DNA of 41,343 bases, taken from IMG/VR virus record IMGVR_UViG_3300021338_000067, positions 1 to 41,343 of that record; one strand, written 5' to 3'. The stretch comes from a virus. The notes below the pieces were generated by a model. That model ran no database searches and was not told where the DNA came from. It was given only the letters and a program-made list of their open reading frames with translations. Below, piece by piece: positions 1 through 9,413 of the stretch; within the stretch, counting starts at the first letter, position 1; every line of letters begins with the position of its first letter. The translations under genes and the position numbers were made by a program.

Positions 1-282
1 ATGAAGACCACCACCATCATCATCGCGGCGATCACGCTCGCTGCGTCCCTCCCCGCCCAGGCCAAGGTCCGCTGCGGCCAGATGCTGGCGAAACCCGGTG
101 ATTCCCGGGGGTTCGTGTTGAAGCACTGCGGCCAGCCCGACTCGAAAGTCCGGCTGGTGAACAAGTTCGGTGCCCAGGTCGGCGAGGAATGGCGGTACTA
201 CACAACCGGCTACAACTCGTCGACGAAGACCATCATCTTCCGCGGCGATGTCGTCTCAAGCGCCAGCGAGCGCCCGGACTAG
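1..282 (+). CDS. Secreted DUF2845-like protein
   Basis: A 93-residue protein with a clear Sec signal peptide (lysine followed by a run of I/A/L residues, then LPAQA before KV, cleavage near residue 22). The mature part has the C-G...PGDS...V...CGQP pattern and a WRY(Y) strand seen in DUF2845 proteins, which are small periplasmic proteins of unknown function in gammaproteobacteria. It starts at base 1 of the window, so its promoter is not visible. It converges with the last tail gene, leaving a single base between the two stop codons. It could be a host gene next to the integration site or a cargo gene of the phage; the near-zero spacing slightly favours phage carriage. Confidence 0.75.
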   Translation: MKTTTIIIAAITLAASLPAQAKVRCGQMLAKPGDSRGFVLKHCGQPDSKVRLVNKFGAQVGEEWRYYTTGYNSSTKTIIFRGDVVSSASERPD

Positions 283-283
283 A

Positions 284-2365
284 TCACGACTCGATCGCCG
301 GCACACGCATCACGAGCGGGTCCTCACCCTCGGCTGGCAGGCCGATGACGTCGATCGCTTCGGTAGATTCGCGAGGCATCGACCAACTGCCATCGGCGGA
401 GCTGCTTGTCGTCTCGCCGATCACGCTGCCGTCCGACGCGAGGTGGGCTCGGAAGGTGCGTTCGACTGGGACACCGGCGGCGAAGGCCGCACCGTCGAGC
501 GTGAGGGCTACCGCAGCTTCGACAATGCCCCGGTAGTGAAGGGCCGACCATTGCGCCGGCGTCAGCGCGTAGTCCCAGAGCGCGGCATGTGCAACGAGCC
601 CGTCCAGGTAGTCGCCCGGCGACGAATCTCTGGCAGCGCCGATCGCGATCCGCGTGTAGTCGCTGGTCCCGTCAACGCTGACAGTGTTCAGCTCGCCCAT
701 CTGACCGTTCAACACTGACCGGCGCTCGGTGGAGCTAACAAACTGCCCGCCAATCATCTGCGGGATGCCGTACTCGAAGCCATAGGAGAACGAGACCGCA
801 CCGCTGGTCTGCGAAGAACTACGAGGGTACGCGAACGCGCTGCCATCGTCCTTGGCGACGATGTAGCTCATGTCATAGACGCTGCCTGACTCCCCGATCC
901 ATAGCGCGCAGTTGTTTCCGGATACCAGCGGCGATAGCTCGACCCACGCCGCAAGCGAGTGCGGAAAGCTGGTCACGGGAGCCGCGTCAAGCTGAAAAGC
1001 CTGGTCGGCGCCATTCAACTCAACAGAGTAGTCCTCACCCTCGACAATGCCCGCCGCTCGATACGTCGGGCCGCTCAGTGCAGAGAGGTGATATTCGTTG
1101 CCGCTGATGTCCAGGGCGCCAAGGTCGGCATCGTCCAATGGCCAGTAGCCAATCGGCTTGGTCTGCAGCACCGTGTCACGATAGGTCCGCTGGACAACCC
1201 GCTCGGCCAAAGCGAATGCGTCGGCGGCGGTCAGGGCACGATCGAAGAATGCGAAATCATCGACTGCAATTTCGTTCGGACGATCGCTTGCGGGGCGGTC
1301 TGCGATGAACAGATTTCGGGTTGATGCGGCATACGCCGGCGCCGACTTTGTATCCACAATCTCGCCGTCGATCACGAGATTCATGTCGGTTCCGTCGCTA
1401 ACAAGTAGCAGCGAAAAGTTGCGCGCCTTCAGATCCCGCCCGGCATTGAAATCGACGTTGATGCCGCCGCCCTGATTGCTCCGGAAGCGTAGCGTGCTGG
1501 CATCGACCCAATACAGGCCGGCACCGCCGTCTCCTGTCACGGGTTCCTCGTTGGACCAGAATCGGCCGAACGATCCAGCGTCAGCGGACCCGGCGTCGCA
1601 AAGCATGAATACCGCGAACGCTGCGCCAAAACTGACCGTCATCCCGGTATCGATGTTGCCCGTGAGTCCGTCGAACGTCGCCGCGTTGCTGCCGGCATCG
1701 CTCCATGCAAGCGGGTCGGCCCCGAGCGTGACGCCGCCCGAAATCGTGCCGTGATTGTCGTTACCGCTGCTGTCGGTTGCGGTGGTCCCCTCGGTGTCGT
1801 CGAGCTTGTAGTGCGCTGCAGGCCCCAATTCTGCGAGGCGGTCGGCGAGTACGTCTGTCACCCACGCCATTGCCGCCTCCGGCTTCTGCGTCATCTGAGA
1901 TTCGCTGAAGCGGAATGTGAACGCGGCATCAAGCTGTGTCGCAGCAATGGGAAAGTAGGTGTCGGCCACGACACTGGTCGGGCTTGCGACTGACACGCCG
2001 TCCACGAAGAACTCGACCGTCGATGCGTCCGAGTCGTAGAGGACACCGATGACGGCGCCGACAGGGATGGCCGCTTGATCCGCCGTGATGCTGGCCCCGT
2101 TCTGGCGCACCTTTCTCAGCCGGTTCCAGAGGCTGGTGGCATTGCCGCTGTCGGCTGTCGTCGCGAGACTCGCCCCATCATCCCCGATACCGACCATGCC
2201 GTAGTCGGCCAGGTGGTTGACGGCCTCGAAATAGTGTAATCCGGTGTCGGGTGCCTTTGCGAGCGCCCCGCGAATACCGCGCCAGCTTGCCGTCGCGTTG
2301 GTGCAGTAGCGGAAGTTGTCGCTGACCTCCACATCCGCGTGCTTGTCGTCGGTGTTCAGATACAT
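284..2365 (-). CDS. Tail adhesin with SPRY-like and LamG domains
   Basis: A 693-residue protein, the last gene of the tail operon. The start at 2365 is preceded by GGAGG and lies 2 nt after the stop of the previous gene; a longer frame to 2482 only overlaps that gene. The N-terminus (about 1-165) looks like a SPRY/concanavalin-like domain (YFEAVNH, then GVLYDSDASTVEFFVDG). Two LamG-like jelly rolls follow (AAHYKLDD...DSSGNDNHG and IGYWPLDD...DISGNEYHL), then a C-terminal Ig-like segment with GVPVERTFRAH. LamG and SPRY folds bind carbohydrate or protein, so a receptor-binding tail tip or fibre role is inferred. It shares architecture with its upstream neighbour. Confidence 0.82.
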   Translation of the reverse strand: MYLNTDDKHADVEVSDNFRYCTNATASWRGIRGALAKAPDTGLHYFEAVNHLADYGMVGIGDDGASLATTADSGNATSLWNRLRKVRQNGASITADQAAIPVGAVIGVLYDSDASTVEFFVDGVSVASPTSVVADTYFPIAATQLDAAFTFRFSESQMTQKPEAAMAWVTDVLADRLAELGPAAHYKLDDTEGTTATDSSGNDNHGTISGGVTLGADPLAWSDAGSNAATFDGLTGNIDTGMTVSFGAAFAVFMLCDAGSADAGSFGRFWSNEEPVTGDGGAGLYWVDASTLRFRSNQGGGINVDFNAGRDLKARNFSLLLVSDGTDMNLVIDGEIVDTKSAPAYAASTRNLFIADRPASDRPNEIAVDDFAFFDRALTAADAFALAERVVQRTYRDTVLQTKPIGYWPLDDADLGALDISGNEYHLSALSGPTYRAAGIVEGEDYSVELNGADQAFQLDAAPVTSFPHSLAAWVELSPLVSGNNCALWIGESGSVYDMSYIVAKDDGSAFAYPRSSSQTSGAVSFSYGFEYGIPQMIGGQFVSSTERRSVLNGQMGELNTVSVDGTSDYTRIAIGAARDSSPGDYLDGLVAHAALWDYALTPAQWSALHYRGIVEAAVALTLDGAAFAAGVPVERTFRAHLASDGSVIGETTSSSADGSWSMPRESTEAIDVIGLPAEGEDPLVMRVPAIES

Positions 2366-2367
2366 GG

Positions 2368-3408
2368 CTAGGCCTCCACCGGAACCGGAATGAACGGCCC
2401 GCGCGCCTCCGGCTGGCGCATCGTGCCCATGTCGCGCCAGGTCACGGTTCCATCGGTGACGGTGCCGCCGTTCGTGGGCCATGTCGGCGGGCTGGCGCCG
2501 CTGGTCCCACCGCCGCCGGATTCGACCTGGTACCAGTGTTCGTTCGGCGTCGCCGGAAACACGTTGTCGCCTACGCTGTAGGCCGTCTCCGTGGCGTGCT
2601 GGGCGCCGTAGTCGTCGAAGGCAAGGACCATGACCGCATCGCCCGCGCTCAACGCGATTTCGAAGGTGCCATCCCCGGCGTCGCTGACGGCCTCGCCGAG
2701 CGGTTCGCCGTCGCTGTATCGGGTGGCTCGAACCGTGCGGCTCACCGCCACGCCGTCAACATAGGTGGCGCCGGGCACCCTGTGCGTCGCCGGAAAATCG
2801 CCGTAGGGCATGAAGCCGTCAGGGGCGCTGTATTCTTGCGTCGCCGATGACGTGTGGATGCGCACACTGCCGTCTTCACCGGAACGCTCCCTCAGACTGC
2901 AAGCCACCCGCATGACGTCGGGCAGGCCGCTGTATTGCGCCCCGGTTCCGGCAGCAGGATCACCGCCTGAGACCCACGTGCCGTTGACGCCCCACCAGAT
3001 CAGGCCGGCCGTCTCATCCACGGCAATCATCACGATATCGCCGGCATCGAAGAGCGTGCCGGTGGCAGTATTGGTGCTGTCGTGGCGGGTGTCGCCTGTC
3101 GCGATGTACCCCCAGGTGTCGTCCACCGATCCCAGAAACGCACCGCCGCTCGTGAGGCTCGCATCAGCCGGGATTGCCGTGACCCCGATATTGACGGTGC
3201 TGTCGCTGCCGCCGATGTGCCCCCCGGTCACGACTTCCACCTCGGCGTACCACTTTGGGCCGGCGGTGCCGGCTTCCGCTGCGAGCGAATACCACGTCGT
3301 ATCGCTACCGTTCGCCGTGGCTCGCTGCCCAGATTCCGTCAATGCGACATTGGAACTGGAATTCTCGACGTCCCAGACCGGCGGTTCAGGGTTGACCAGA
3401 TAGTTCAT
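2368..3408 (-). CDS. Tail protein with SPRY-like domain
   Basis: A 346-residue tail protein. Residues from about 25 to 200 form a SPRY-like domain (PKWYAEVEVV, then GDIVMIAVDETAGLIWWGVNG). The C-terminal part carries the same GVAVSRTVRATRYSDGEPLG-type Ig-like segment as the next gene, plus a Gly/Ser-rich stretch. The start at 3408 follows the previous stop by 1 nt with GAGG upstream. Repetition of the module in two consecutive distal-tail genes points to host recognition, possibly two alternative or cooperating adhesins. No enzymatic motif is visible. Confidence 0.78.
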   Translation of the reverse strand: MNYLVNPEPPVWDVENSSSNVALTESGQRATANGSDTTWYSLAAEAGTAGPKWYAEVEVVTGGHIGGSDSTVNIGVTAIPADASLTSGGAFLGSVDDTWGYIATGDTRHDSTNTATGTLFDAGDIVMIAVDETAGLIWWGVNGTWVSGGDPAAGTGAQYSGLPDVMRVACSLRERSGEDGSVRIHTSSATQEYSAPDGFMPYGDFPATHRVPGATYVDGVAVSRTVRATRYSDGEPLGEAVSDAGDGTFEIALSAGDAVMVLAFDDYGAQHATETAYSVGDNVFPATPNEHWYQVESGGGGTSGASPPTWPTNGGTVTDGTVTWRDMGTMRQPEARGPFIPVPVEA

Positions 3409-3409
3409 C

Positions 3410-4660
3410 TCAGATCCTCACGATGCGCGGCGCCACGCCGGCGGCTGATTCGATCGTCAGCGCCTGGCTGAGCGATGTCGGTTCCGCCTCAGCCGTGACA
3501 ACAGGGAACGTCCCGGCGAGCGGGACAAGCGGATGATCGATCGACACCCCCTCCCCGGCGCGGGTCCGGCCCGGCATGGCCGCGGTGACCTGCCAGACCG
3601 GCCGCGCGTAGTAGCTCAGCCAGCGGATACCGATCGCTTCCGCCTGGCGCTCAGAGCGGGTCCAAGGCAACGACAGGGTGCGTTCCACCGTGCCGAACCG
3701 CCGGACCGCCATCGGTGCCCGCAGCGACAACGACTGACGCGGCTGGCGATCGACGGATTCGTCGAACTCGACATGCAGCACCGTCACCGGGTCACCGATG
3801 GTCTGCGACGTCACGGAATCCGCTGTTGCAGGCGTCAGCTCGGCGACTGCGGTCGGTGTCACCAGCGGTGGCCAGCTCGTCGCGAATGCCGGTGCGGCGC
3901 CGGACCAGGCGGCCCCCGCGGAACCGAGAATCGTGTCCAGCGCCGCCCGGATGGTCTGCACCGACGTCAGGGCGCCGGCGAGCGAGATCCCCGAGGCCTG
4001 CTGGCGGTATGTCGCGAGACGTGCCGCGAGCAACGGATATCCGCAGACCTCACGGAGGAAGTCGGTGACGATGTCGGCGGGGTTGCTCAGGGCGGCGCCG
4101 CTGCGGGCGCCGAGCCGGCCGATGACGTCAGCCTCGATATCGCCGGACTGGGGTTCGGTGAAGTCGATGAAGCACACCGGCCGGCCGGCTGCATCGACAC
4201 CGTTGCGGTGCGTCCAGCCGTCAACGGGCACGCCGTCGATCCGCACCGCGGCGACAGCGGCGCAGGCATGCCCGGCGACCACCCAGGTCCGGTCGGTGAG
4301 GTAGCGCACCGCCTTCACGGTGACGGCGTCACGGCCGTACACAGCCGGAAGTACCGCGAGATCGGCATCGGTGCCCCAGGGGCCAGTCGATAGCAACGGT
4401 ATGGGGTCCGACAGCCGCGGAGGCGAGATGCCGGCGTAGACGCCGAATGGGTCCGGGGTCTCCGGTTCTTCCGGTTCGGGCTCCGGGTCTGGGGGGTCAG
4501 GCACATCCGGGGGTGTCCCGAAGACGACTTCCCCGACCGGCATCGAGTAGGGGTCATCGCTGCCATTGATGAAGAGCCCCCGCCCCCACTCAAACCGGAT
4601 GTTCTGGGGGTCGACGACATAGGGCGCCGGGACGAACTCGAACTCGATCGGATCGCTCAC
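3410..4660 (-). CDS. Tail hub/baseplate-like protein
   Basis: A 416-residue protein starting with GTG that overlaps the upstream stop (GTGA). Residues about 50-72 are an acidic Pro/Glu/Asp linker (PDVPDPPDPEPEPEEPETPD). The following segment (VLPAVYGRDAVTVKAVRYL, later VRIDGVPVDGWTHRNGVD) resembles structural tail-tip proteins of siphophages. It sits distal to the tape measure and before the adhesins, where hub and tip proteins are encoded. I do not recognise a defined Pfam family, so the role is assigned from gene order. Confidence 0.65.
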   Translation of the reverse strand: MSDPIEFEFVPAPYVVDPQNIRFEWGRGLFINGSDDPYSMPVGEVVFGTPPDVPDPPDPEPEPEEPETPDPFGVYAGISPPRLSDPIPLLSTGPWGTDADLAVLPAVYGRDAVTVKAVRYLTDRTWVVAGHACAAVAAVRIDGVPVDGWTHRNGVDAAGRPVCFIDFTEPQSGDIEADVIGRLGARSGAALSNPADIVTDFLREVCGYPLLAARLATYRQQASGISLAGALTSVQTIRAALDTILGSAGAAWSGAAPAFATSWPPLVTPTAVAELTPATADSVTSQTIGDPVTVLHVEFDESVDRQPRQSLSLRAPMAVRRFGTVERTLSLPWTRSERQAEAIGIRWLSYYARPVWQVTAAMPGRTRAGEGVSIDHPLVPLAGTFPVVTAEAEPTSLSQALTIESAAGVAPRIVRI

Positions 4661-4971
4661 GACTCCAGCTCCAGTTCGATATCGGAACCCGCCCGCACCC
4701 GCATCAGCTGGCCGGCGAAATAGGTCTCGCCGTCGACATCGACGATGACCCGTCTCCGCAACGGAGGATCCGCGAACCGTGCGGTGTGCTCGCCGCGGTC
4801 ATTGCTGATGACGACCGACAGCGAGGCATTTTCCTGTCCGACACCCAGTGACGACACCACCCTGCCGACGGATTGCAGGCCCGGGATCTCGAACCCGACG
4901 CCGGCGCCGTCACCGGCGTTCTTCACGATCTCGAGCCGTGGCGTCGAATCGATCCAGACCCGGGTCGTCAC
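4657..4971 (-). CDS. Small tail protein of unknown function
   Basis: A 104-residue, beta-rich protein (VWIDSTPRLEIV, then RRVIVDVDGETYFAGQLMRV). It starts with GTG at 4971 in a GTGA overlap with the 1481-residue gene and ends in another GTGA overlap with the hub-like gene, so it is translated in the chain of distal tail genes. No family recognised. The size and position fit a small tail-tip adaptor, but this is inference. Confidence 0.7.
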   Translation of the reverse strand: MTTRVWIDSTPRLEIVKNAGDGAGVGFEIPGLQSVGRVVSSLGVGQENASLSVVISNDRGEHTARFADPPLRRRVIVDVDGETYFAGQLMRVRAGSDIELELES

Positions 4972-7900
4972 AGCAGGACCCCGGCGAGAGAGACCGTGAC
5001 GTCACGCAACACGGGGTCGTCATCCGTCCAGGCGTAGAGATCGGGCAGCGCGAGGTCATCAGCGGCGAACCGGACGAGCCGCAGCTTGGGTTGATCCGAC
5101 GCCAGGCTCGGCACATACGCCAGCGGCTGATCCCCCGCTGATTTCGAGTGATCGAAGATCGCGGCGAGGTGTTCGGCTTCCTCCGCGGTGAGGTAGTCCC
5201 AGCGCAGTTCGGCATTGTCCTGCCGGCCGCGGGCGACTGCACCGTTCAGGCCGCTGCGGATCATGGCCCAAGACGGCTGCATCGAGACGTCGGCGTCACC
5301 GCCGATCCCCGGTGGATCACCGGCGAAGATCCAGCCGATCGAGCCGCCCTCCGCCGAGGGCGAGACCTGCAAGGCATCGATCGTCGCGGTGTCATCCAGC
5401 ACCAGCACGAGACCTCCAGCGCCAACGGTCAGGGTCTCGCTGAACTGTTCCTCGGCTGATGCGGAACCGGCGACGGTTACGGTGGAACCCCCCGGCAGGC
5501 TGTGCCGGGCGATCAGCACCACGGCGACATCCACCGCGGTCCCCCAGGTCGCTGTCCAGACGGCTGAAGCGGCGGAAAAGGTCCACACCGCATCGAAGGA
5601 ATCAGCGGCGTGCGATGGCGCGGCGGGCTGTTCGATCGCCCAGCGGTATTGATCCCCGGCGACAAAGCTGGGCGCCGATCCGGCGACGAATCGCGCGCTC
5701 AAGCCGTTGGCGAGTTCGGTCGCGGCATCCGGGAATCCGGTGGCATCGGTCCAGTCGTCGTCATCGAATCGCCAGCGCCAGGCGCCGCCCTCGACGCTGA
5801 AGGTGAAACGATCCCCGGCCGAGAACGGGATCTGGCCCCGGTAGATCGTGAACTCGAGTCCGTTGTCGTCATATGCGGTTTCGCTGCCATCCTCGACGGC
5901 GTAGGTACCCAGCGCGCCGCTCGATGAGCCCCTGACATCCCAGGTCAGCGTGTTGTCGCCATCAACACCGCCAAAGAACTGGCCGGAGGCACCGGCGACG
6001 AGGTCGACTTCCCAGCGGTCGCCGGTGACATACGCCGAATCGCCGGTATCGAGGTTCAGGATGATCTGATCGCCTTCCTGCAGCTTGTTCGTGCACTCCA
6101 CCTTGATGACGAACGCGAACTCCTGCGTGCTGTAGGGGAAGCCGCCGTTATTCCGCGTCGCGCTGTGGTAGACGACGTTCGTGAACGCCGGCAGGTAGTT
6201 GATCAGATCAGCTCCGCTGTCCTGGGTGAAGACCCACCAGAAATCGGCGCCGGTGTCTTCCCAGGCGACACCGAAGTTGGCCCGCTCCGCTTCAAAGGCG
6301 AGGATCGCGTCGACGTATCGGTCCCGGATCGCCGGGTCACGGCCATCAATGGTCTCGGCGATGACGTCATCCTTGTCATCCAGCGCCGGTGTCCAGGCCG
6401 CCAGGAACTCGTCCTCGAGATCCGGGACGCGGACGACATCATCGAGAAAGGCGTAGATCTCGCCCAGCGCCGCGATGTAGTCATCGAACGGGTCGTAGGC
6501 GGCCTTGTAATCCACGACCGGCTCCGCGCGGTCGTAGTCATCGGTCCGTCCGGTCTCCTGAATCAGGGTATCGGCTAGCGCGGTGATCGCGGCTTCGGCA
6601 TCCGCCTCGGTGTCGTAGAGGTAGGGTCGCAACGTGCCGGCGTCGTCATAGCCGAGGTAATACGGCGAACTGGTGGTCAAGCCGATGTCGGTGGGGTCGA
6701 GATCGTCGGCGTAGGTGCTGGTCAGGTTGATCCGCGCCCGCCACTTGTCGCCATCCGCTTCCGCGGTACCAAGCGCGCGTAAGGCATCGCGCCAGTCACC
6801 GGCCGCCGTTTCATCAGTGAATTCGGCGACCCAGCCGCGTTCGAACGTTGTCCCCGATGACTCCGCACGGCCGAACAGCGCCAGTAATGGCCCCACGGTC
6901 GCGACGTCGAGCTGCTGGACCTGGGAATACTCGGAGCCGCTGTCGTCGAAGACCAGGATCCTGCCCGAATTAGCGCCGCCGGCGCCGTCGTAACTGTGCT
7001 CGCCGGCCACGAATGTTCCATCGGCTCCGCCGCGGAAGTCTCGCCACGTCGCGAAAGCGGACACCGTAAAGCTGTCGTAGGTCGCGAACGCCGAACCGTT
7101 GTCATCCAGCACGGTGACGACTTCAGGATCACCCGGTGTCACGTTGGGGTCGATCGTGATGAGACGCCCGCCATCGGCCGAGACCTGTACGGAGTCCGAG
7201 TGCGGCGAGAACGGTAACGTGTAGTAGTCCGCCCATGTCGTTCCGGTCCGCTTCAGCACCACGCCACGGGCGTAACACCAGAACACGGCGCCTGAGTCGT
7301 CGAACTCGCCCAGTGCTCCGGTGTTATCCACCGTCGCGGTGTGCTCGGCGGTGTAGCTGGTCCCGCTCCGGGAATAGATCCGGACCTCGTCGGTGCCGGC
7401 GTCATCCCGGAGAATGGACGCGAACCGGGTGGCGTCGCCACTCATGGTGATCGGAATCGTCTGGGTGACGCCGTCATCTGGGAGCGTGCTGTGGATCGTG
7501 CCGTCCGTACCGCTGCGGATGTTGCGGGACTGAGTCGCCAGAATGAGGGTGCCATCGGCGGATACCGCCCCGATGCCCTCGCCGGTCGTCGTGTTGTTCC
7601 AGAGGTCGGTTTTCGACCATCCCGAGGAATCCTCGAACCTCGCCTGCCAGTGCTCTCCCGTGGCATCCAGCGTCACACGCGCGAAGACCACCGGACTGCC
7701 ACCGACGTTCAGGATCCGGGACGACAGCACATCACCGGTGAGATCAGCGAAATCATCTGACTTGATCTCCCCGAATAGTGACCAAGTCCCGCCGGTGCGC
7801 TGCCAGACCTGGATCCAGAGGCCGATCTCCAAATTGCCGACACGCGTCATCAGGAACTGAGTGGATGACGCGACCCGAGTCAACTGGGCACCGGTGCCGA

Positions 7901-9413
7901 AGTTGTAATCCTCCGCGACCGCCTCGGTTCCGACATCGGTGACGGCCTTGTGGGTCACGGTGTAGACCGTCGAGCCAGGCGTCGCGGCGGAGAGGTCATC
8001 CAGTGCGGCTTGATACGCGGTGTCATAGGAGGACCGGTCGAATGTGGTCTCCCCGCCACCCGTAGTCCCGCTCTCGCCGAGATCGGCGAGCCCCAGCAGG
8101 GAAGCATCGACCGAACCGGTGAAATCGGTTGAGTCGCAATCACAGCCGGCCCCGGGCCGCTTTTCGTAGGTCAGTGTCAGCGTGCGGCTTCTGGCCTTGG
8201 CGCCGGTGAACATCTGATCCAGGCAGATCGGGGCGCGATCATCGACGTCCTCGGCGACATACCGCGTCGCGACGTGATCGAAGCGCAACCCTTCCCCACC
8301 GATTGGGACCTTCTTCGGGATCGTGAAGTCGAGGACATCGCTGGTGAACTCGGAACCTGTCGTAGCGGCACCGATATCGCCGTCCGCCGTGCCGACGACG
8401 GCCCACCGCTCCTTCCCGACGGAATCCGCTGCCGTGCATTCGATGGCGACGGTCTGGCTCCTGGCCGCGGGCGCCGGCGCGAGGCCGACCAGATCGGTGA
8501 CGTAGCGTGTGCCAACGGGCTCGACGCGGGTCACCCTCGCGCGGGTGACGAGGCCGAGTTCCCGGGACGCCATGCCACCGGGGGTCCGGTCGTTGCTCGC
8601 GGTGCCATCGATGACGGCGAGATCAGATCCAGCCTGAATCTGGCCCAGCAGGTCCCATGCCGTGACGACACCGGTGTAGACCTCGTCGTCGGTGCCATCG
8701 GTGAGCGTGACGACGCGGGATCCGGTGACGACGTAGATCTGAGCGCCCTTGGGGACGTCATTCTCCAGTGCAGGCGTCAGCCGGTAGATCCAGCGGCCAT
8801 CCCGACGCTCCCGATACGGCCGATAGATCGTCGGATCATCACCGAACGCGACCCGTGGCGTCGCCGGATCCAGACGGCCGGCGATCAACGGGAAGCCGCC
8901 GAGCGACCAGGCGTCGGACGCGAAGGTGTCCGATCCCGCGTCAGCAGAGTCGACCGTGGTCGCGCCGGTTGAGGTGTAGGTCAGCGCGCCGGCGTCGACC
9001 TGCAGCTCCAGCAGATTGCCGACGACTCCCGCGGTCGCGGCCACCAGCTTGACGCCCTCGATCGGAAACTCGGCGGCCTCGGTATCCGTGCCGGTATCGA
9101 TCAGGCTCACGGTATAGGACTGCGCCGCCGCCCCGCTGGCCGTCAGCCCCTCGAGGCTGCCGTTTCCGACTCCAACGAACTCCGGTTCGGTGGTCCGGCG
9201 GTCGCTACCGGCGGTGTCGGATGTGACCTCGATCTCGAGTGTCGCGTCCTCTGCCCCGGTGTAGGCGCCGGAGATCTCTACATCACCGAGGCCGTCGCGC
9301 TCCAGCGGCTCCGGAAAGGCGGCGTGTTCCGCGGGTGCGACGTCATCGGCGGTGATGTCGGCGTCGACGACCCGGTTGTCCAGATTGGAGATCAACCGCT
9401 GCATGCTGGTCAT
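4968..9413 (-). CDS. Giant tail-tip protein with probable beta-propeller
   Basis: A 1481-residue protein directly after the tape measure (ATGA overlap). The N-terminal 500 residues contain several beta-sandwich-like segments. Residues about 510-850 contain repeated units of the type (V/Y)xR(T/S)Gx(T/S)(W/Y): WQRTGGTWSLF, YSRSGTSYTAE, LKRTGTTWADY, LDDNGSAFATY, FDDSGSEYSQV. This is the pattern of an FG-GAP/integrin-like beta-propeller. The C-terminus (LRWDYLTAEEAEHLAAIFDHS and a run to the end) resembles structural domains of distal tail proteins. A central tip or fibre-like role is inferred. Length and position are comparable to lambda gpJ, but sequence similarity to gpJ is not evident. Confidence 0.8.
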   Translation of the reverse strand: MTSMQRLISNLDNRVVDADITADDVAPAEHAAFPEPLERDGLGDVEISGAYTGAEDATLEIEVTSDTAGSDRRTTEPEFVGVGNGSLEGLTASGAAAQSYTVSLIDTGTDTEAAEFPIEGVKLVAATAGVVGNLLELQVDAGALTYTSTGATTVDSADAGSDTFASDAWSLGGFPLIAGRLDPATPRVAFGDDPTIYRPYRERRDGRWIYRLTPALENDVPKGAQIYVVTGSRVVTLTDGTDDEVYTGVVTAWDLLGQIQAGSDLAVIDGTASNDRTPGGMASRELGLVTRARVTRVEPVGTRYVTDLVGLAPAPAARSQTVAIECTAADSVGKERWAVVGTADGDIGAATTGSEFTSDVLDFTIPKKVPIGGEGLRFDHVATRYVAEDVDDRAPICLDQMFTGAKARSRTLTLTYEKRPGAGCDCDSTDFTGSVDASLLGLADLGESGTTGGGETTFDRSSYDTAYQAALDDLSAATPGSTVYTVTHKAVTDVGTEAVAEDYNFGTGAQLTRVASSTQFLMTRVGNLEIGLWIQVWQRTGGTWSLFGEIKSDDFADLTGDVLSSRILNVGGSPVVFARVTLDATGEHWQARFEDSSGWSKTDLWNNTTTGEGIGAVSADGTLILATQSRNIRSGTDGTIHSTLPDDGVTQTIPITMSGDATRFASILRDDAGTDEVRIYSRSGTSYTAEHTATVDNTGALGEFDDSGAVFWCYARGVVLKRTGTTWADYYTLPFSPHSDSVQVSADGGRLITIDPNVTPGDPEVVTVLDDNGSAFATYDSFTVSAFATWRDFRGGADGTFVAGEHSYDGAGGANSGRILVFDDSGSEYSQVQQLDVATVGPLLALFGRAESSGTTFERGWVAEFTDETAAGDWRDALRALGTAEADGDKWRARINLTSTYADDLDPTDIGLTTSSPYYLGYDDAGTLRPYLYDTEADAEAAITALADTLIQETGRTDDYDRAEPVVDYKAAYDPFDDYIAALGEIYAFLDDVVRVPDLEDEFLAAWTPALDDKDDVIAETIDGRDPAIRDRYVDAILAFEAERANFGVAWEDTGADFWWVFTQDSGADLINYLPAFTNVVYHSATRNNGGFPYSTQEFAFVIKVECTNKLQEGDQIILNLDTGDSAYVTGDRWEVDLVAGASGQFFGGVDGDNTLTWDVRGSSSGALGTYAVEDGSETAYDDNGLEFTIYRGQIPFSAGDRFTFSVEGGAWRWRFDDDDWTDATGFPDAATELANGLSARFVAGSAPSFVAGDQYRWAIEQPAAPSHAADSFDAVWTFSAASAVWTATWGTAVDVAVVLIARHSLPGGSTVTVAGSASAEEQFSETLTVGAGGLVLVLDDTATIDALQVSPSAEGGSIGWIFAGDPPGIGGDADVSMQPSWAMIRSGLNGAVARGRQDNAELRWDYLTAEEAEHLAAIFDHSKSAGDQPLAYVPSLASDQPKLRLVRFAADDLALPDLYAWTDDDPVLRDVTVSLAGVLL

